A stretch of DNA of 64,000 nucleotides from Bifidobacterium magnum (lineage in GTDB: Bacteria; Actinomycetota; Actinomycetes; Actinomycetales; Bifidobacteriaceae): assembly GCF_000741255.1 (NCBI RefSeq), contig NZ_JGZB01000011.1:1-64000 (forward strand), in the 5' to 3' direction. The position numbers and the translations under genes are program-made. Numbering within the stretch: position 1 is the first letter of the stretch; the number at the start of each line of letters is the position of its first letter. Shown here one piece after another: positions 36,540 through 45,025 of this stretch. Below the pieces are notes generated by a model. That model did not search any database and was not told the origin of the DNA. It saw nothing but the letters and a program-made list of their open reading frames with translations.

Positions 36540-36603
36540 CCTATGAGTGAGCTACTGCTGGGGCTATGGCCGAGTTGCCGCTGAAGCCATAGCCGTTGCG
36601 CGA

Positions 36604-38004
36604 TTACTCGGCCGTGTAGCCCTGTTGGGTTGCGTAATTCTTGAGCGTGGAATCGATCTTGGCGAGCGCATCATCCACGGAGGTGCCATCGGTGAAGATG
36701 CTCTTGAGCATCTTGGCCTGCTCGTCGTAGGCGTAGGTCTGGAATGGCAGGAAGTCGGAGCCCTTGTAGCCTTCGGCCACAGGGATCGTGATCGTGTTCG
36801 GTTCCTGGTTGCCGAGGAATGCCACCTTCTCCGTCTTGAAGAAGTCGGAGTTGAGCATGTCGGTCCAAGCCGGGAACAGGCCGCCGTCCGTCACGCCGAT
36901 CTTCTGGGCCTCTTCGGAGCCGAAGAGTTCGCGCGCCACCTTGTAGGCTGCTTCGGTGTCCTTGGCCTGGTCGGTTACGGCCCAAGCGGAGCCGCCCTGG
37001 TTGACGTCCGGCGTGGAGTCGTCCCAAACCGGGGCCTTGTGGATGCGGAAGCCCGAATCGGCGTTGGCGTCGTCGGAGCTGGAAGCGAGGTAGCCCGTCT
37101 GCCAGGAGGCTTGGATCCAAGTGGCGTACTTGCCGCTCAGGATGTTCGTAGTCCAGTCGGTGGTGTTGGCGTCCGTGGTGTCCACATATCCGGCGTCAAT
37201 GAGCTTCTGCCAGTAGTCGAGCACCTTCTTGGCTTCGGGGGAATCGTAGTTGACCTTGACCTTGGTCGGGTCGGAAGCGGAGTAGGTGTTGACCTTGGCG
37301 CCGGCCTGCTCGAAGAACGCGATGAGCATGGCCGTCTGGTTGAGCGGGAAGTCGGAAATGTAGCCGTCGTAGCCTGCGTCCTTGAGCTTCTTGGCCGCGT
37401 CCGCGAACTCGTCATACGTGGTCGGAACGTCCACGTTGTACTTGGTGAAGATGTCTTCGCGCACATACATCACGAACGGGCCGAGATCCACGGGAACCGC
37501 GTAGGCCTTGTCCTCGGTGCCGAGCTTGACCATGTCCCAGGAACCTTCGGTGTAGTCGTCCTTGTGGTCGTTGAAGCCGAACTGCGAGAGATCCACGAGA
37601 TGCTGCTGCGTGCCCGTCATGAACTGCGGCATGGCCTCGTACTCGAGCTGGATGACGTCCGGAGCGCCGGAGCCGGCCTTGATCGCGTTCTGGAACTTCG
37701 TGTATTCGCCGCCGCCCTGGCCGCCGTTGTTCCAGCACACCTGCAGATCGTCGTGCGTTTCGTTGAACTGGTCCACAACCTTTTCAATGGCCGGATACCA
37801 GCCCCATACGGTGACTTTCTGCACGCCCGTCTTCTTGACGGTGTTCGTGCACTGGGCGCCGTCGTTCGCCTTCTTGTCGGTGTTGACCTTCGCGGCCGCG
37901 CCCGAATCGGAAGACGCGGAATCGGAGCCGCCTCCGCATGCTGCTACGGAGACGATCATGGCGCTTGCCGCAAGCAGCGACAGAGCCTTGGTGAGTGCCT
38001 TCAT
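36604..38004 (-). CDS. sugar ABC transporter substrate-binding lipoprotein
   Basis: Extracellular binding protein of the CUT1 type, 466 residues, anchored to the membrane by lipid. The signal peptide MKALTKALSLLAASAMIVSV leads to the lipobox VAAC with Cys23, followed by a Gly/Ser/Asp-rich linker. Type 1 binding-protein features include VWGWYPAIEKVVDQFNETH and YATWIQASWQTGYLA. AGGAGGAACC precedes the ATG. Its place between the GH51 gene and the permeases points to arabino-oligosaccharides or arabinoxylan fragments (inference). Confidence 0.93.
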   Translation of the reverse strand: MKALTKALSLLAASAMIVSVAACGGGSDSASSDSGAAAKVNTDKKANDGAQCTNTVKKTGVQKVTVWGWYPAIEKVVDQFNETHDDLQVCWNNGGQGGGEYTKFQNAIKAGSGAPDVIQLEYEAMPQFMTGTQQHLVDLSQFGFNDHKDDYTEGSWDMVKLGTEDKAYAVPVDLGPFVMYVREDIFTKYNVDVPTTYDEFADAAKKLKDAGYDGYISDFPLNQTAMLIAFFEQAGAKVNTYSASDPTKVKVNYDSPEAKKVLDYWQKLIDAGYVDTTDANTTDWTTNILSGKYATWIQASWQTGYLASSSDDANADSGFRIHKAPVWDDSTPDVNQGGSAWAVTDQAKDTEAAYKVARELFGSEEAQKIGVTDGGLFPAWTDMLNSDFFKTEKVAFLGNQEPNTITIPVAEGYKGSDFLPFQTYAYDEQAKMLKSIFTDGTSVDDALAKIDSTLKNYATQQGYTAE

Positions 38005-38084
38005 GGTTCCTCCTTGGATCCCTCACTCTGGTTGACTTCATTGTCAATAACTTGTTCAGCCGGTTGCGGCCGAAGCGGACAGGA

Positions 38085-39617
38085 CTAGTCGAGTCGGATT
38101 GCCGTCCAACTGACCGGGGGCAGGACAACCTCGACGGACGAGCCGTTGAGTGTTGCCGTGTCGTTGATGTGCGGAGTCACGCGGTTCTGGTTGTCCAACG
38201 TGTTGCAGGCCTCGAGATCGTCTTCGTGCATGGTTTGCGCGCTGACGTTCGTGGCTTGGAACTGCGCCGGTAGATCAATCGTGAAACGCTGCGGCTCCGT
38301 AAGAGAGCGGTTGGTTGCGAAAATGTTGAGCGATCCGTCGGCGCCTTGTACGGCGACGGCGTTGATGACGGGAACGTCGCCATACTTGCGCGTGGCGGTG
38401 GTCGGAGACGCCAGTTTCGGTTCGTATACGGTGCCGCCCTTCGTGGCGGCCGCCGTAATGGCGAACGGATAGAAGGTGGTCTGGCGCCAGGCCGGTCCGC
38501 CCGGTTCCGTCATGATGGGCGCAATGACGTTGACGAGCTGCGCCAAGCTGGCCGCGCGCACCACGTCCGCGTTCTTGAGCAGCGTGATGAGCAGGTCGCC
38601 TACGACCACGGCGTCCGCGGCGGTATAGATGTCTTCGAGCAGGCGCGGAGCGACGGGCCAGTTGCCGATGCCTTCAGGATTCTTGCTCGTCTCCTCTTGC
38701 GAGTACCACACGTTCCATTCGTCGAAGGAGATGTAGACGTCGTGGTCGCTCTTGAGGCGCGCCTTGGTGGCAGCGATGCCGGCCGCCACATCCTTGATGA
38801 AGCCGTCCATGTCCACGCCCGAAGCCATGAAGCTCGCGTAGTCGCGCGAACCGTCCGCATTGTATTCAGGGAAGTAGTAGGCGTGGCAAGACACGAAGTT
38901 CACGGCGTCGAAGGCCTTGGACAGTACGGTTTCTTCCCAAGTGCCGAAGGTCGGCATGTCATGGGCGGAAGATCCGCACACCACAAGTTCCACATCCGGA
39001 TCCACCATGCGCATGTCGCTGGCCGTTACGGCGGCGAGGGCCGCATATTCCTCGGCGGTTTTATGTCCCGTCTGCCATGGGCCGTCCATTTCGTTGCCAA
39101 GGCACCACATGCGGATGTTGAACGGTTCGTCGGCGCCGTTGACGCGGCGCTGCTCGGACAGCTCCGTGCCTCCCGGAATATTGGCGTATTCGAGCAGGTC
39201 AAGCGCCGCCTCCTGGCCGCGCGTACCCAGATTGATGGCTTCCATGAGTTCGTTGCCGCCGAGCTTTTCGAGCCATGCGGCCATCTCGTGCAGGCCGAAC
39301 TGGTTGGTTTCCGTGGAATGCCATGCTAAATCGAGGCGGCGCGGGCGCGTTTCCTTGGGACCCACTCCGTCTTCCCAGCGGTATCCGGAGACGAAATTGC
39401 CGCCGGGATAGCGGATCGTAGTGGCGCCAAGCTCGTGGACAAGGTCGATGACGTCCTGGCGGAATCCTTGTTCGTCGGCGGTCGGATGATTGGGCTCGTA
39501 AATGCCCGTATATACGCAACGCCCCAGATGCTCTACAAACGAGCCGAATACGCGGTCTTGGACGCGGGCGAGCTGGAAGCCGTCATCGATGACGAGACGC
39601 GCGGTTTCTTCCGTCAT
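38085..39617 (-). CDS. abfA: alpha-L-arabinofuranosidase, GH51
   Basis: Intracellular retaining arabinofuranosidase that releases arabinose from arabino-oligosaccharides. It has 510 residues from the ATG at 39617, which follows GAGGAG. The acid/base Glu176 is in WCLGNEMDGPW and the nucleophile Glu300 is in SFDEWNVWY. No signal peptide. It is first in the minus-strand run abfA - binding protein - permeases - LacI. Four TACAACGTTGTA-like operators and one TGTGAACGTTAACA-like site lie upstream. Confidence 0.96.
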   Translation of the reverse strand: MTEETARLVIDDGFQLARVQDRVFGSFVEHLGRCVYTGIYEPNHPTADEQGFRQDVIDLVHELGATTIRYPGGNFVSGYRWEDGVGPKETRPRRLDLAWHSTETNQFGLHEMAAWLEKLGGNELMEAINLGTRGQEAALDLLEYANIPGGTELSEQRRVNGADEPFNIRMWCLGNEMDGPWQTGHKTAEEYAALAAVTASDMRMVDPDVELVVCGSSAHDMPTFGTWEETVLSKAFDAVNFVSCHAYYFPEYNADGSRDYASFMASGVDMDGFIKDVAAGIAATKARLKSDHDVYISFDEWNVWYSQEETSKNPEGIGNWPVAPRLLEDIYTAADAVVVGDLLITLLKNADVVRAASLAQLVNVIAPIMTEPGGPAWRQTTFYPFAITAAATKGGTVYEPKLASPTTATRKYGDVPVINAVAVQGADGSLNIFATNRSLTEPQRFTIDLPAQFQATNVSAQTMHEDDLEACNTLDNQNRVTPHINDTATLNGSSVEVVLPPVSWTAIRLD

Positions 39618-39651
39618 GACACTCTCCTCGTGATAGGTGTTGGTCTCAGGT

Positions 39652-39667
39652 AATACAACGTTGTATT
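39652..39667. promoter_or_regulatory. operator 1 before the GH51 gene
   Basis: AATACAACGTTGTATT, a perfect 16-bp palindrome, 35-50 bp upstream of the GH51 start. Confidence 0.75.
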
Positions 39668-39743
39668 CGAGAGGGTGTGAACGAACAGCAGAGCCCGCAC
39701 GGGCCCTGCAATAGCACAAATATGATGTTCGAATCTCTCTGGT

Positions 39744-39761
39744 AAGTACAACCTTGTACTT
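39744..39761. promoter_or_regulatory. operator 2 before the GH51 gene
   Basis: AAGTACAACCTTGTACTT, 8-bp arms around CC. Core TACAACCTTGTA. Confidence 0.7.
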
Positions 39762-39776
39762 TGCGTATCTAAAAGA

Positions 39777-39788
39777 TACATCGTTGTA
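39777..39788. promoter_or_regulatory. operator 3 before the GH51 gene
   Basis: TACATCGTTGTA, one base from the consensus and centred 30 bp from operator 2. Confidence 0.6.
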
Positions 39789-39810
39789 CTAGCATTGTGC
39801 AAATTGGCAA

Positions 39811-39822
39811 TTCAACGTTGAA
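39811..39822. promoter_or_regulatory. operator 4 before the GH51 gene
   Basis: TTCAACGTTGAA, a perfect 12-bp palindrome centred 34 bp from operator 3. Confidence 0.6.
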
Positions 39823-39867
39823 GTCGGATGGCTAGAAAATATTGGCAACACGCCGTATCGCAGACTT

Positions 39868-39881
39868 TGTTACCGTTCACA
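39868..39881. promoter_or_regulatory. TGTGAACGTTAACA-type operator, GH51 / metalloprotease intergenic region
   Basis: TGTTACCGTTCACA is the reverse complement of TGTGAACGGTAACA, one base from the araB operator. It is only 13 bp before the start given for the next plus-strand gene. Confidence 0.6.
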
Positions 39882-39894
39882 CACGCCTGTTCGA

Positions 39895-40596
39895 ATGCGC
39901 GAATTTCCAATGTGTGATGTAATGGCGGCTATGTCTTTCCGCTCTATTCCTCGTGGCGCCTATACCGTTACGCGCCAGAAGTCACGACGCATTTGCGCTC
40001 CCGTCATTCCCGCACGCCACAGCGTGATGGATGTGGACGGGCTGCAGGTGTATGTGACGCATAAGAACAACCGCAACATGTATGTGCGCGTGAAACCTCC
40101 ATACGGCCAGGTTGAGGTCACGGCGCCATTGCGTGTTTCGGAGCGCACGATCGCCGACTTTATTCGCGAGCGCATGGATTGGATTGAATCTTCGCAGCGC
40201 AAGCTCAAGCAAGCGCGTGAAACATTGCCGCAGGGCAAAGGTTTCACATGGAACACGGAATTGGAACAGAAGGCGCGCGAGTCGCTGAACCGCCAGCTGC
40301 CGGCCTTGCGCAGCCATTGGGAAGAAGTGATCGGCCGCTCCCCCACGCAAATCACGTTGCGTGTCATGACTTCGCGCTGGGGTTCATGTACGCCGTCTAC
40401 AGGACGTATCCGCCTGAATCTGCAGCTCGGTCTTATGGATCCCAAGTTTTTGGAATATGTGCTCGTGCATGAAATGACGCATTTGTGGGAAAGCGGGCAT
40501 GGCGAGAAATTCCAGCAACGTATGGACCTGTATTTGCCCAAATGGAAGCAGCTGCGCAAAGAAATCAACATGCAGCCCGTGATGAAGAAGGTATAA
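39895..40596 (+). CDS. YgjP-like M48-type metal-dependent hydrolase
   Basis: SprT/YgjP (DUF45) family protein of 233 residues. Zinc-binding HEMTH is at 192-196 and the third ligand is probably His202 in SGHGEKF. RWGSCTPSTGRIRLN before it is a hallmark. Biological role unknown. The start is uncertain: several ATGs (39895, 39910, 39925, 39934 and 40027) lie in frame and none has a clear ribosome-binding site. It converges on dps. Confidence 0.88.
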   Translation: MREFPMCDVMAAMSFRSIPRGAYTVTRQKSRRICAPVIPARHSVMDVDGLQVYVTHKNNRNMYVRVKPPYGQVEVTAPLRVSERTIADFIRERMDWIESSQRKLKQARETLPQGKGFTWNTELEQKARESLNRQLPALRSHWEEVIGRSPTQITLRVMTSRWGSCTPSTGRIRLNLQLGLMDPKFLEYVLVHEMTHLWESGHGEKFQQRMDLYLPKWKQLRKEINMQPVMKKV

Positions 40597-40607
40597 CAAC
40601 TAACAAC

Positions 40608-40640
40608 AATGGGGACTGGGCCTTAGCCCAATCCCCATTT
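40608..40640. terminator. bidirectional terminator between the metallohydrolase gene and dps
   Basis: AATGGGGACTGGGC and GCCCAATCCCCATT arms (one mismatch) with a CTTA loop between convergent genes. Confidence 0.82.
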
Positions 40641-40677
40641 CGCTATATGACGTCTCTTAGCGCCGTCGCGTACCTGC

Positions 40678-41163
40678 TCAGTCGCAGATCAGGTGGGAAC
40701 GCATGAACCACTGGAATTTCTCGAGGTTCTGCACGTGGTCCTGGATGATGTTGGAGCTCACGAAATCAAGATCGTCGAGCTGCTTGATGGCGTTGCGTTC
40801 GTCGGTGATGAGCACGTCGTAGTACTCGTCAAGCGCGCGCAGATAGTCGAGCGTGGAAGCGCGGCCTTCCAGTGCGAACTTCGGCCACGTGCGGAAGCGC
40901 GTGATATCGTCCGGACGGCCCAGCGCCGTGCCGCCAAGCTGCACGATGCGTTCGGCGGATTCGTCGGCCATGTTGAGTACGTCGTCGACCTGCGGATCAA
41001 TCATTTCGTGAATCGCAATGAAGTTCGGTCCGGCCACGTTCCAATGGGCGTGCTTCAGCACAAGCGCCGTCTCCTGCTCGTGGCTCAGGCATTCTTGCAT
41101 AATGCCAATAATTTTCTCGCTTTCCGCTTCGCCGAGACCCGGAACCAAAAATTCGAGTGACAT
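40678..41163 (-). CDS. dps: Dps-family DNA-protecting ferritin
   Basis: Mini-ferritin that oxidises and stores iron and protects DNA. It has 161 residues from the ATG at 41163 (MSLEFLVPGL), after AAGGAGG. His40, His52, Asp67 and Glu71 have exactly the spacing of the E. coli Dps ferroxidase ligands (51, 63, 78, 82). The frame stays open upstream through an AT-rich tract, but that extension is not Dps-like. Very AT-rich DNA lies upstream. Confidence 0.95.
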   Translation of the reverse strand: MSLEFLVPGLGEAESEKIIGIMQECLSHEQETALVLKHAHWNVAGPNFIAIHEMIDPQVDDVLNMADESAERIVQLGGTALGRPDDITRFRTWPKFALEGRASTLDYLRALDEYYDVLITDERNAIKQLDDLDFVSSNIIQDHVQNLEKFQWFMRSHLICD

Positions 41164-41239
41164 ATGCGTCCTCCTTAGGTGGTGCATGGCAAGCTGATCG
41201 TCGCCCGCCCGCACAAAATCGGTGTACATAATGTGAATA

Positions 41240-41371
41240 TAAAATGCGATACTGAATGATTCATGTATTTGGCTGGAAGCTAATTTTTTCCTGTCGAAAT
41301 CGAATATAAAAATCAGATTAAAAACGATAAAAATAATGTTTATTTTATATAAAAAATAACGATAAAAATAT
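41240..41371. promoter_or_regulatory. strongly AT-rich tract upstream of dps
   Basis: About 130 bp nearly free of G/C, with the repeat AACGATAAAAATA occurring twice. It could act as an UP element or as a binding site for an Lsr2-like silencer. It abuts the terminator of the DUF3073 gene. Confidence 0.55.
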
Positions 41372-41419
41372 ATAAAAAACGGACGCAATATTACTAAATA
41401 AATAGTAGTTGCGTCCGTT
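41372..41419 (-). terminator. Rho-independent terminator of the DUF3073 gene
   Basis: AACGGACGCAA / TTGCGTCCGTT arms around a 20-nt AT-rich loop. On the minus strand the stem is followed by TTTTTTATAT. Confidence 0.85.
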
Positions 41420-41460
41420 ATAGAAGTGTTGAGAAGTCGCTAAAAACACTCGATTATGGC

Positions 41461-41859
41461 TCAGTGCTCGAATTTGGTGTTCCCTGCATTGTGCTTCCAA
41501 GCCCCTGGCACTGGCATCGGAATCGGCTTATGCGCTACAGGCTTGGCTTGCTGCGAGGTGTGTTCCGTCGCTCGCGCCGCGGCTTCCGCCGCCCACTGCG
41601 CGTATTCGTCCAGCTGATCGTCGCTCGTTGCTTCGGAAGATTCCTCGTCGCTCTCATACTCTTCATATGCATGCTCGTCGGCATACGTATGGTCACGCTC
41701 GTATTGAGATTCCGCATCGGCAATCGGATCGTAAGAACCGGTACCTGGTTCCTGGGAATTCAGCTCCTTGGCGAGCTCGTCATAATCCGTGTCAGTGGTC
41801 AGGTACTTGAGCTTCCTAGCGATCTTCTGCTGTTTGGCTTTCTGACGTCCGCGGCCCAT
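41461..41859 (-). CDS. DUF3073 family protein
   Basis: Actinobacteria-specific small protein of unknown function. The conserved start MGRGRQKAKQQKIARKLKYL fixes the ATG at 41859, 10 codons inside the longer open frame, with an AGGGGGT ribosome-binding site. The rest (132 residues) is acidic and low in complexity, with many Glu/Ser/Tyr, and ends with a Pro/His-rich tail. Confidence 0.9.
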   Translation of the reverse strand: MGRGRQKAKQQKIARKLKYLTTDTDYDELAKELNSQEPGTGSYDPIADAESQYERDHTYADEHAYEEYESDEESSEATSDDQLDEYAQWAAEAAARATEHTSQQAKPVAHKPIPMPVPGAWKHNAGNTKFEH

Positions 41860-41988
41860 CTGACCCCCTGGGTTATGCAATAGATTCAATTCATCACCTA
41901 AGAGAGTACCACTTAGTTTGTCTTATGTGCTTGTCTGCTCAGATTTCTACGATGAAAACCATTGATTTTGCACTAGTAAGGACTCTTC

Positions 41989-43086
41989 ATGACTGAATCA
42001 CAAGACCGTCAGATTACTGCCGTAGGCAATGAAATGAGTGACAGCTTCCTTGCTGCAAAACAGCGCTCAGACAACACGTTGCGCAAGATCGAAGAAGATC
42101 CGAGCAAATTCACTATGCTGACAGGTGATCGCCCGACGGGACGCCTTCACCTCGGACACTACTTTGGCACGCTAAAAGAGCGCGTTGCTATGCAGAACAA
42201 GGGTGTGAACACGAACATCGTGATCGCCGACTACCAGGTCATCACTGATCGCGACACCACCGAGCACATTCGCGACAATGTGATGAACATGGTGCTCGAC
42301 TATCTGGCCGTGGGCATTGACCCCACGAAGACGATGATTTTCACGCACTCCGCCGTTCCGGCCGAGAACGAGCTCATGCTGCCGTTCCTTTCGCTCGTGA
42401 CGGAAGCCGAGCTGCACCGCAATCCGACCGTGAAGTCTGAAATGGAAGCTTCGGGCCACGCGCTGACGGGTCTGCTGCTCACCTACCCTGTTCACCAGGC
42501 ATGCGACATTCTGTTCTGCAAGGCCAACATCGTGCCCGTGGGCAAGGATCAGCTTCCACATATTGAACAGACGCGCAATATTGCCCGTAAATTCAACGAG
42601 CGCTACGCCAAGAAGCACCACGTGTTCCCCGAGCCGTCCGCAATCCTGTCCGAAGCGCCGGAAATTCCGGGCCTCGACGGACGCAAGATGAGCAAGTCCT
42701 ATGGCAACGCCATCTCGCTGAGCGCCACGGCCAAGGAAACGGAAAAGCTCATCAAGAAGAGCCAGACCGATTCGGAACGCCTCATCACCTTCGACCCCGT
42801 CAAGCGTCCTGGCGTGTCCGCACTGCTGACCACGGCAGGCCTCGTCACGGGCCGCGATCCGGCAGAAATCGCCGCCGAAATCGGCGATGGCGGCGCCGGC
42901 ATGCTCAAGAAGTACGTGATCGAGTCCGTCAACGAATATTTAGCGCCGATCCGCGCTCGCCGTGAAGAGTACGCGAAGGATCTCGACTCCGTACGCGACA
43001 TTCTGCACGACGGCAACCGCAAGGCCAACGAAATCGCGAACGAGACGCTGGACCAGGTCCGCGAAGCGATGGGCATGATGTACTGA
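41989..43086 (+). CDS. trpS: tryptophanyl-tRNA synthetase
   Basis: Class I synthetase that charges tRNA-Trp. It has 365 residues. The HIGH-type motif is GRLHLGHYFG and the KMSKS motif is GRKMSKSYG. The protein has a 35-residue extension before the core. The leader (41890-41988) is too short for a T-box and shows none. A hairpin terminator follows. It diverges from the DUF3073 gene. Confidence 0.97.
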   Translation: MTESQDRQITAVGNEMSDSFLAAKQRSDNTLRKIEEDPSKFTMLTGDRPTGRLHLGHYFGTLKERVAMQNKGVNTNIVIADYQVITDRDTTEHIRDNVMNMVLDYLAVGIDPTKTMIFTHSAVPAENELMLPFLSLVTEAELHRNPTVKSEMEASGHALTGLLLTYPVHQACDILFCKANIVPVGKDQLPHIEQTRNIARKFNERYAKKHHVFPEPSAILSEAPEIPGLDGRKMSKSYGNAISLSATAKETEKLIKKSQTDSERLITFDPVKRPGVSALLTTAGLVTGRDPAEIAAEIGDGGAGMLKKYVIESVNEYLAPIRARREEYAKDLDSVRDILHDGNRKANEIANETLDQVREAMGMMY

Positions 43087-43118
43087 CGATCGTCATATAT
43101 ATATCGTCATATATAAAG

Positions 43119-43160
43119 AAAGCCGACCATAGTGAGCACATCTCACTTGGCCGGCTTTTT
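43119..43160. terminator. terminator between trpS and the ThrE-type gene
   Basis: AAAGCCG..CCA / TGG.CGGCTTT arms with an inner AGTGAG / CTCACT pair, followed by T residues on the plus strand. Just before it, ATCGTCATATAT is directly repeated (43089-43100 and 43103-43114). Confidence 0.8.
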
Positions 43161-43181
43161 ATATGCGATATATCGACTATC

Positions 43182-44627
43182 TCACTCGTCGTGGCGCCAC
43201 GAACGGTCCGTAATAACGCGCGCCATGATCAGGCCCAACGGCAGGCACACCACCACCATGAACGCCTTGAACCCCCAGTCCAGCGCGCCCAAGGTGTTGA
43301 GCTGGCCCAGGTAATACATCGACCGGTACATATACAGGCCGGGCACCATGATCACAATCGACGGCACGCTCAGGCAGATGCGCGGGTACCCCAAATGGGA
43401 CGGCAGCTTGCCGTGCCGCACGAGCGAGCGCCACGCGGACGCGAGCAGGCCCGCCAACAGCGCGGCCAGGAACGCGCCAAATTCCATCGGCAGTCCCACA
43501 TCCACGAATTCAAGACGCAAGGTGTCGGTGATCAGGCCGATCAAACCGGCGATGCAGCACATGCGCTGCGGTGAATTGAACAGCACCGAGAAGCCCCACA
43601 CGCCACCAAACGCGCACGCCATGCGCAACAGGCACAGCACCACGGGATTGAGGCCTTGCGGCTCGAATCCTTGCGGATTGAGCTGAATGATCTCCGCGAC
43701 CATCCAGCCCGCGAGCGTGGCCATCAAAATGATCGTCAGCACATACATGATGCGTTGCACGCCCGATTGCACGTCGACCTTCGCCAAATCCATGCCGCCC
43801 GTGATCATCGGGAATCCGGGAACCACGAACAGCATGGAACCGATGTAGGCCGTGCTATGCAACAGCGCGGGTGGATAGAACGTATGGCCCGCAAGCTGCA
43901 GCAGTCCCGTACAGGCGAGCGCCGCTATGGATACGGCGATAAATACGACGACGAACTGGTTGATATGCCGTCCCATGAGCTTGCGGCGCACGTATTGGCC
44001 GAGCCCTGCGCCTACGAACGCGCCCAACATGTCAAACAGGGCGCCCCCGAGCAGGAACACAAAGCATGCGCAGGCCACGGCGGACGCGAGCGCAGAGAAC
44101 CATGGCGTATACAGAGGTTTGCGCCGTTCAAGCAAATCGAGATGGTGGTGCACTTCGGCCACGGTCAGCGGCTTTTCGCTGGGCATATGGATGCGCGTGC
44201 CGTGTTTGGCGGCCTGCGCCGAGAGTTTCGCGGCATTGTCGGTGGTGGCCAACTCGTTGATAATCGTATTGGAAATGTGGCCTTGCGAATGGTAGATCGT
44301 GCCGACGCCCAAGCGCATGTTGAACCAGTCGATGAAATGTTCCAACAGCCAAATGCGTTCCGTATTCACGCCCGTGGAAGGCAGATTGATGACTTCCGTA
44401 ATGCGTTCTTTGCCATCCGTGCAGGTGGCTTCAATGTCGGTGAGATTCACGTCCGCGCGCACATGCATGTGCAGCGGGTACGCCATGCTGTGCATCATGT
44501 CCCTTACGTGGAAACCACTGGAGCCCGCGCTTAACGCGAGCATGCCCACGCGGACGATGATGCTTGATTTTGCGGCGATCCCGGCCTCCCGGACGGGAGA
44601 GTTCCAGTCGCGTTCAATGTCTTCCAT
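43182..44627 (-). CDS. threonine/serine exporter (ThrE) family membrane protein
   Basis: Fused ThrE-type transporter: an N-terminal cytoplasmic/ThrE domain (DUF1212) and a second ThrE_2 domain (DUF3815), with about ten membrane segments. The conserved part starts near AAKSSIIVRVGMLALSAG. I chose the ATG at 44627 (MEDIERDWN). The frame is open up to 44813, but that stretch contains a perfect 20-bp palindrome more like an operator. The start remains uncertain because no good ribosome-binding site is seen. Export of threonine or serine is known only for some members. Confidence 0.85.
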   Translation of the reverse strand: MEDIERDWNSPVREAGIAAKSSIIVRVGMLALSAGSSGFHVRDMMHSMAYPLHMHVRADVNLTDIEATCTDGKERITEVINLPSTGVNTERIWLLEHFIDWFNMRLGVGTIYHSQGHISNTIINELATTDNAAKLSAQAAKHGTRIHMPSEKPLTVAEVHHHLDLLERRKPLYTPWFSALASAVACACFVFLLGGALFDMLGAFVGAGLGQYVRRKLMGRHINQFVVVFIAVSIAALACTGLLQLAGHTFYPPALLHSTAYIGSMLFVVPGFPMITGGMDLAKVDVQSGVQRIMYVLTIILMATLAGWMVAEIIQLNPQGFEPQGLNPVVLCLLRMACAFGGVWGFSVLFNSPQRMCCIAGLIGLITDTLRLEFVDVGLPMEFGAFLAALLAGLLASAWRSLVRHGKLPSHLGYPRICLSVPSIVIMVPGLYMYRSMYYLGQLNTLGALDWGFKAFMVVVCLPLGLIMARVITDRSWRHDE

Positions 44628-44682
44628 ATCTAGCGGAATGTCATGAGTATGGAACTGCCGGACGGCCTGCTGGTTCTTTTTC

Positions 44683-44702
44683 AACTCGGTATATACCGAG
44701 TT
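44683..44702. promoter_or_regulatory. perfect 20-bp palindrome upstream of the ThrE-type gene
   Basis: AACTCGGTATATACCGAGTT reads the same on both strands. Its size and symmetry suit a dimeric repressor operator (TetR-, PadR- or GntR-like). No regulator gene is adjacent. Confidence 0.65.
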
Positions 44703-45025
44703 ATGACGAAAGTTGGCTGAAATACTCACATCTTTACTAGTACACCTACATGCAGTCCGCAAACAGTACGGAATATGCCCCCGAAACGGATCACAATCGG
44801 TCCTGAAATTCAACAGGCGAGACGGAAATGATAAAAATTTTGGTCACTATATGGTCAAACTGGCGGGATTGCCCATAATCTGTCGGTTGAGCCGACCTAC
44901 AATAATCGAGCAACTTGAACTGAACACGGGCTGTGGGCTCGCAACGAACGGTGGCAAATAAGTGCGGAGGAGCCGCACAGAACCGTTAGACCGAGCAACC
45001 CGCTGTTGAGTTAGGAGGAGGATAT

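Noticed and set aside
41890..41988. T-box leader before trpS
   Set aside because: The gap is only about 100 bp and shows no specifier stem or T-box sequence.
43089..43114. Duplicate ATCGTCATATAT after trpS as an operator
   Set aside because: Direct repeat, AT-rich, located downstream of the gene and next to a terminator. More likely slippage.
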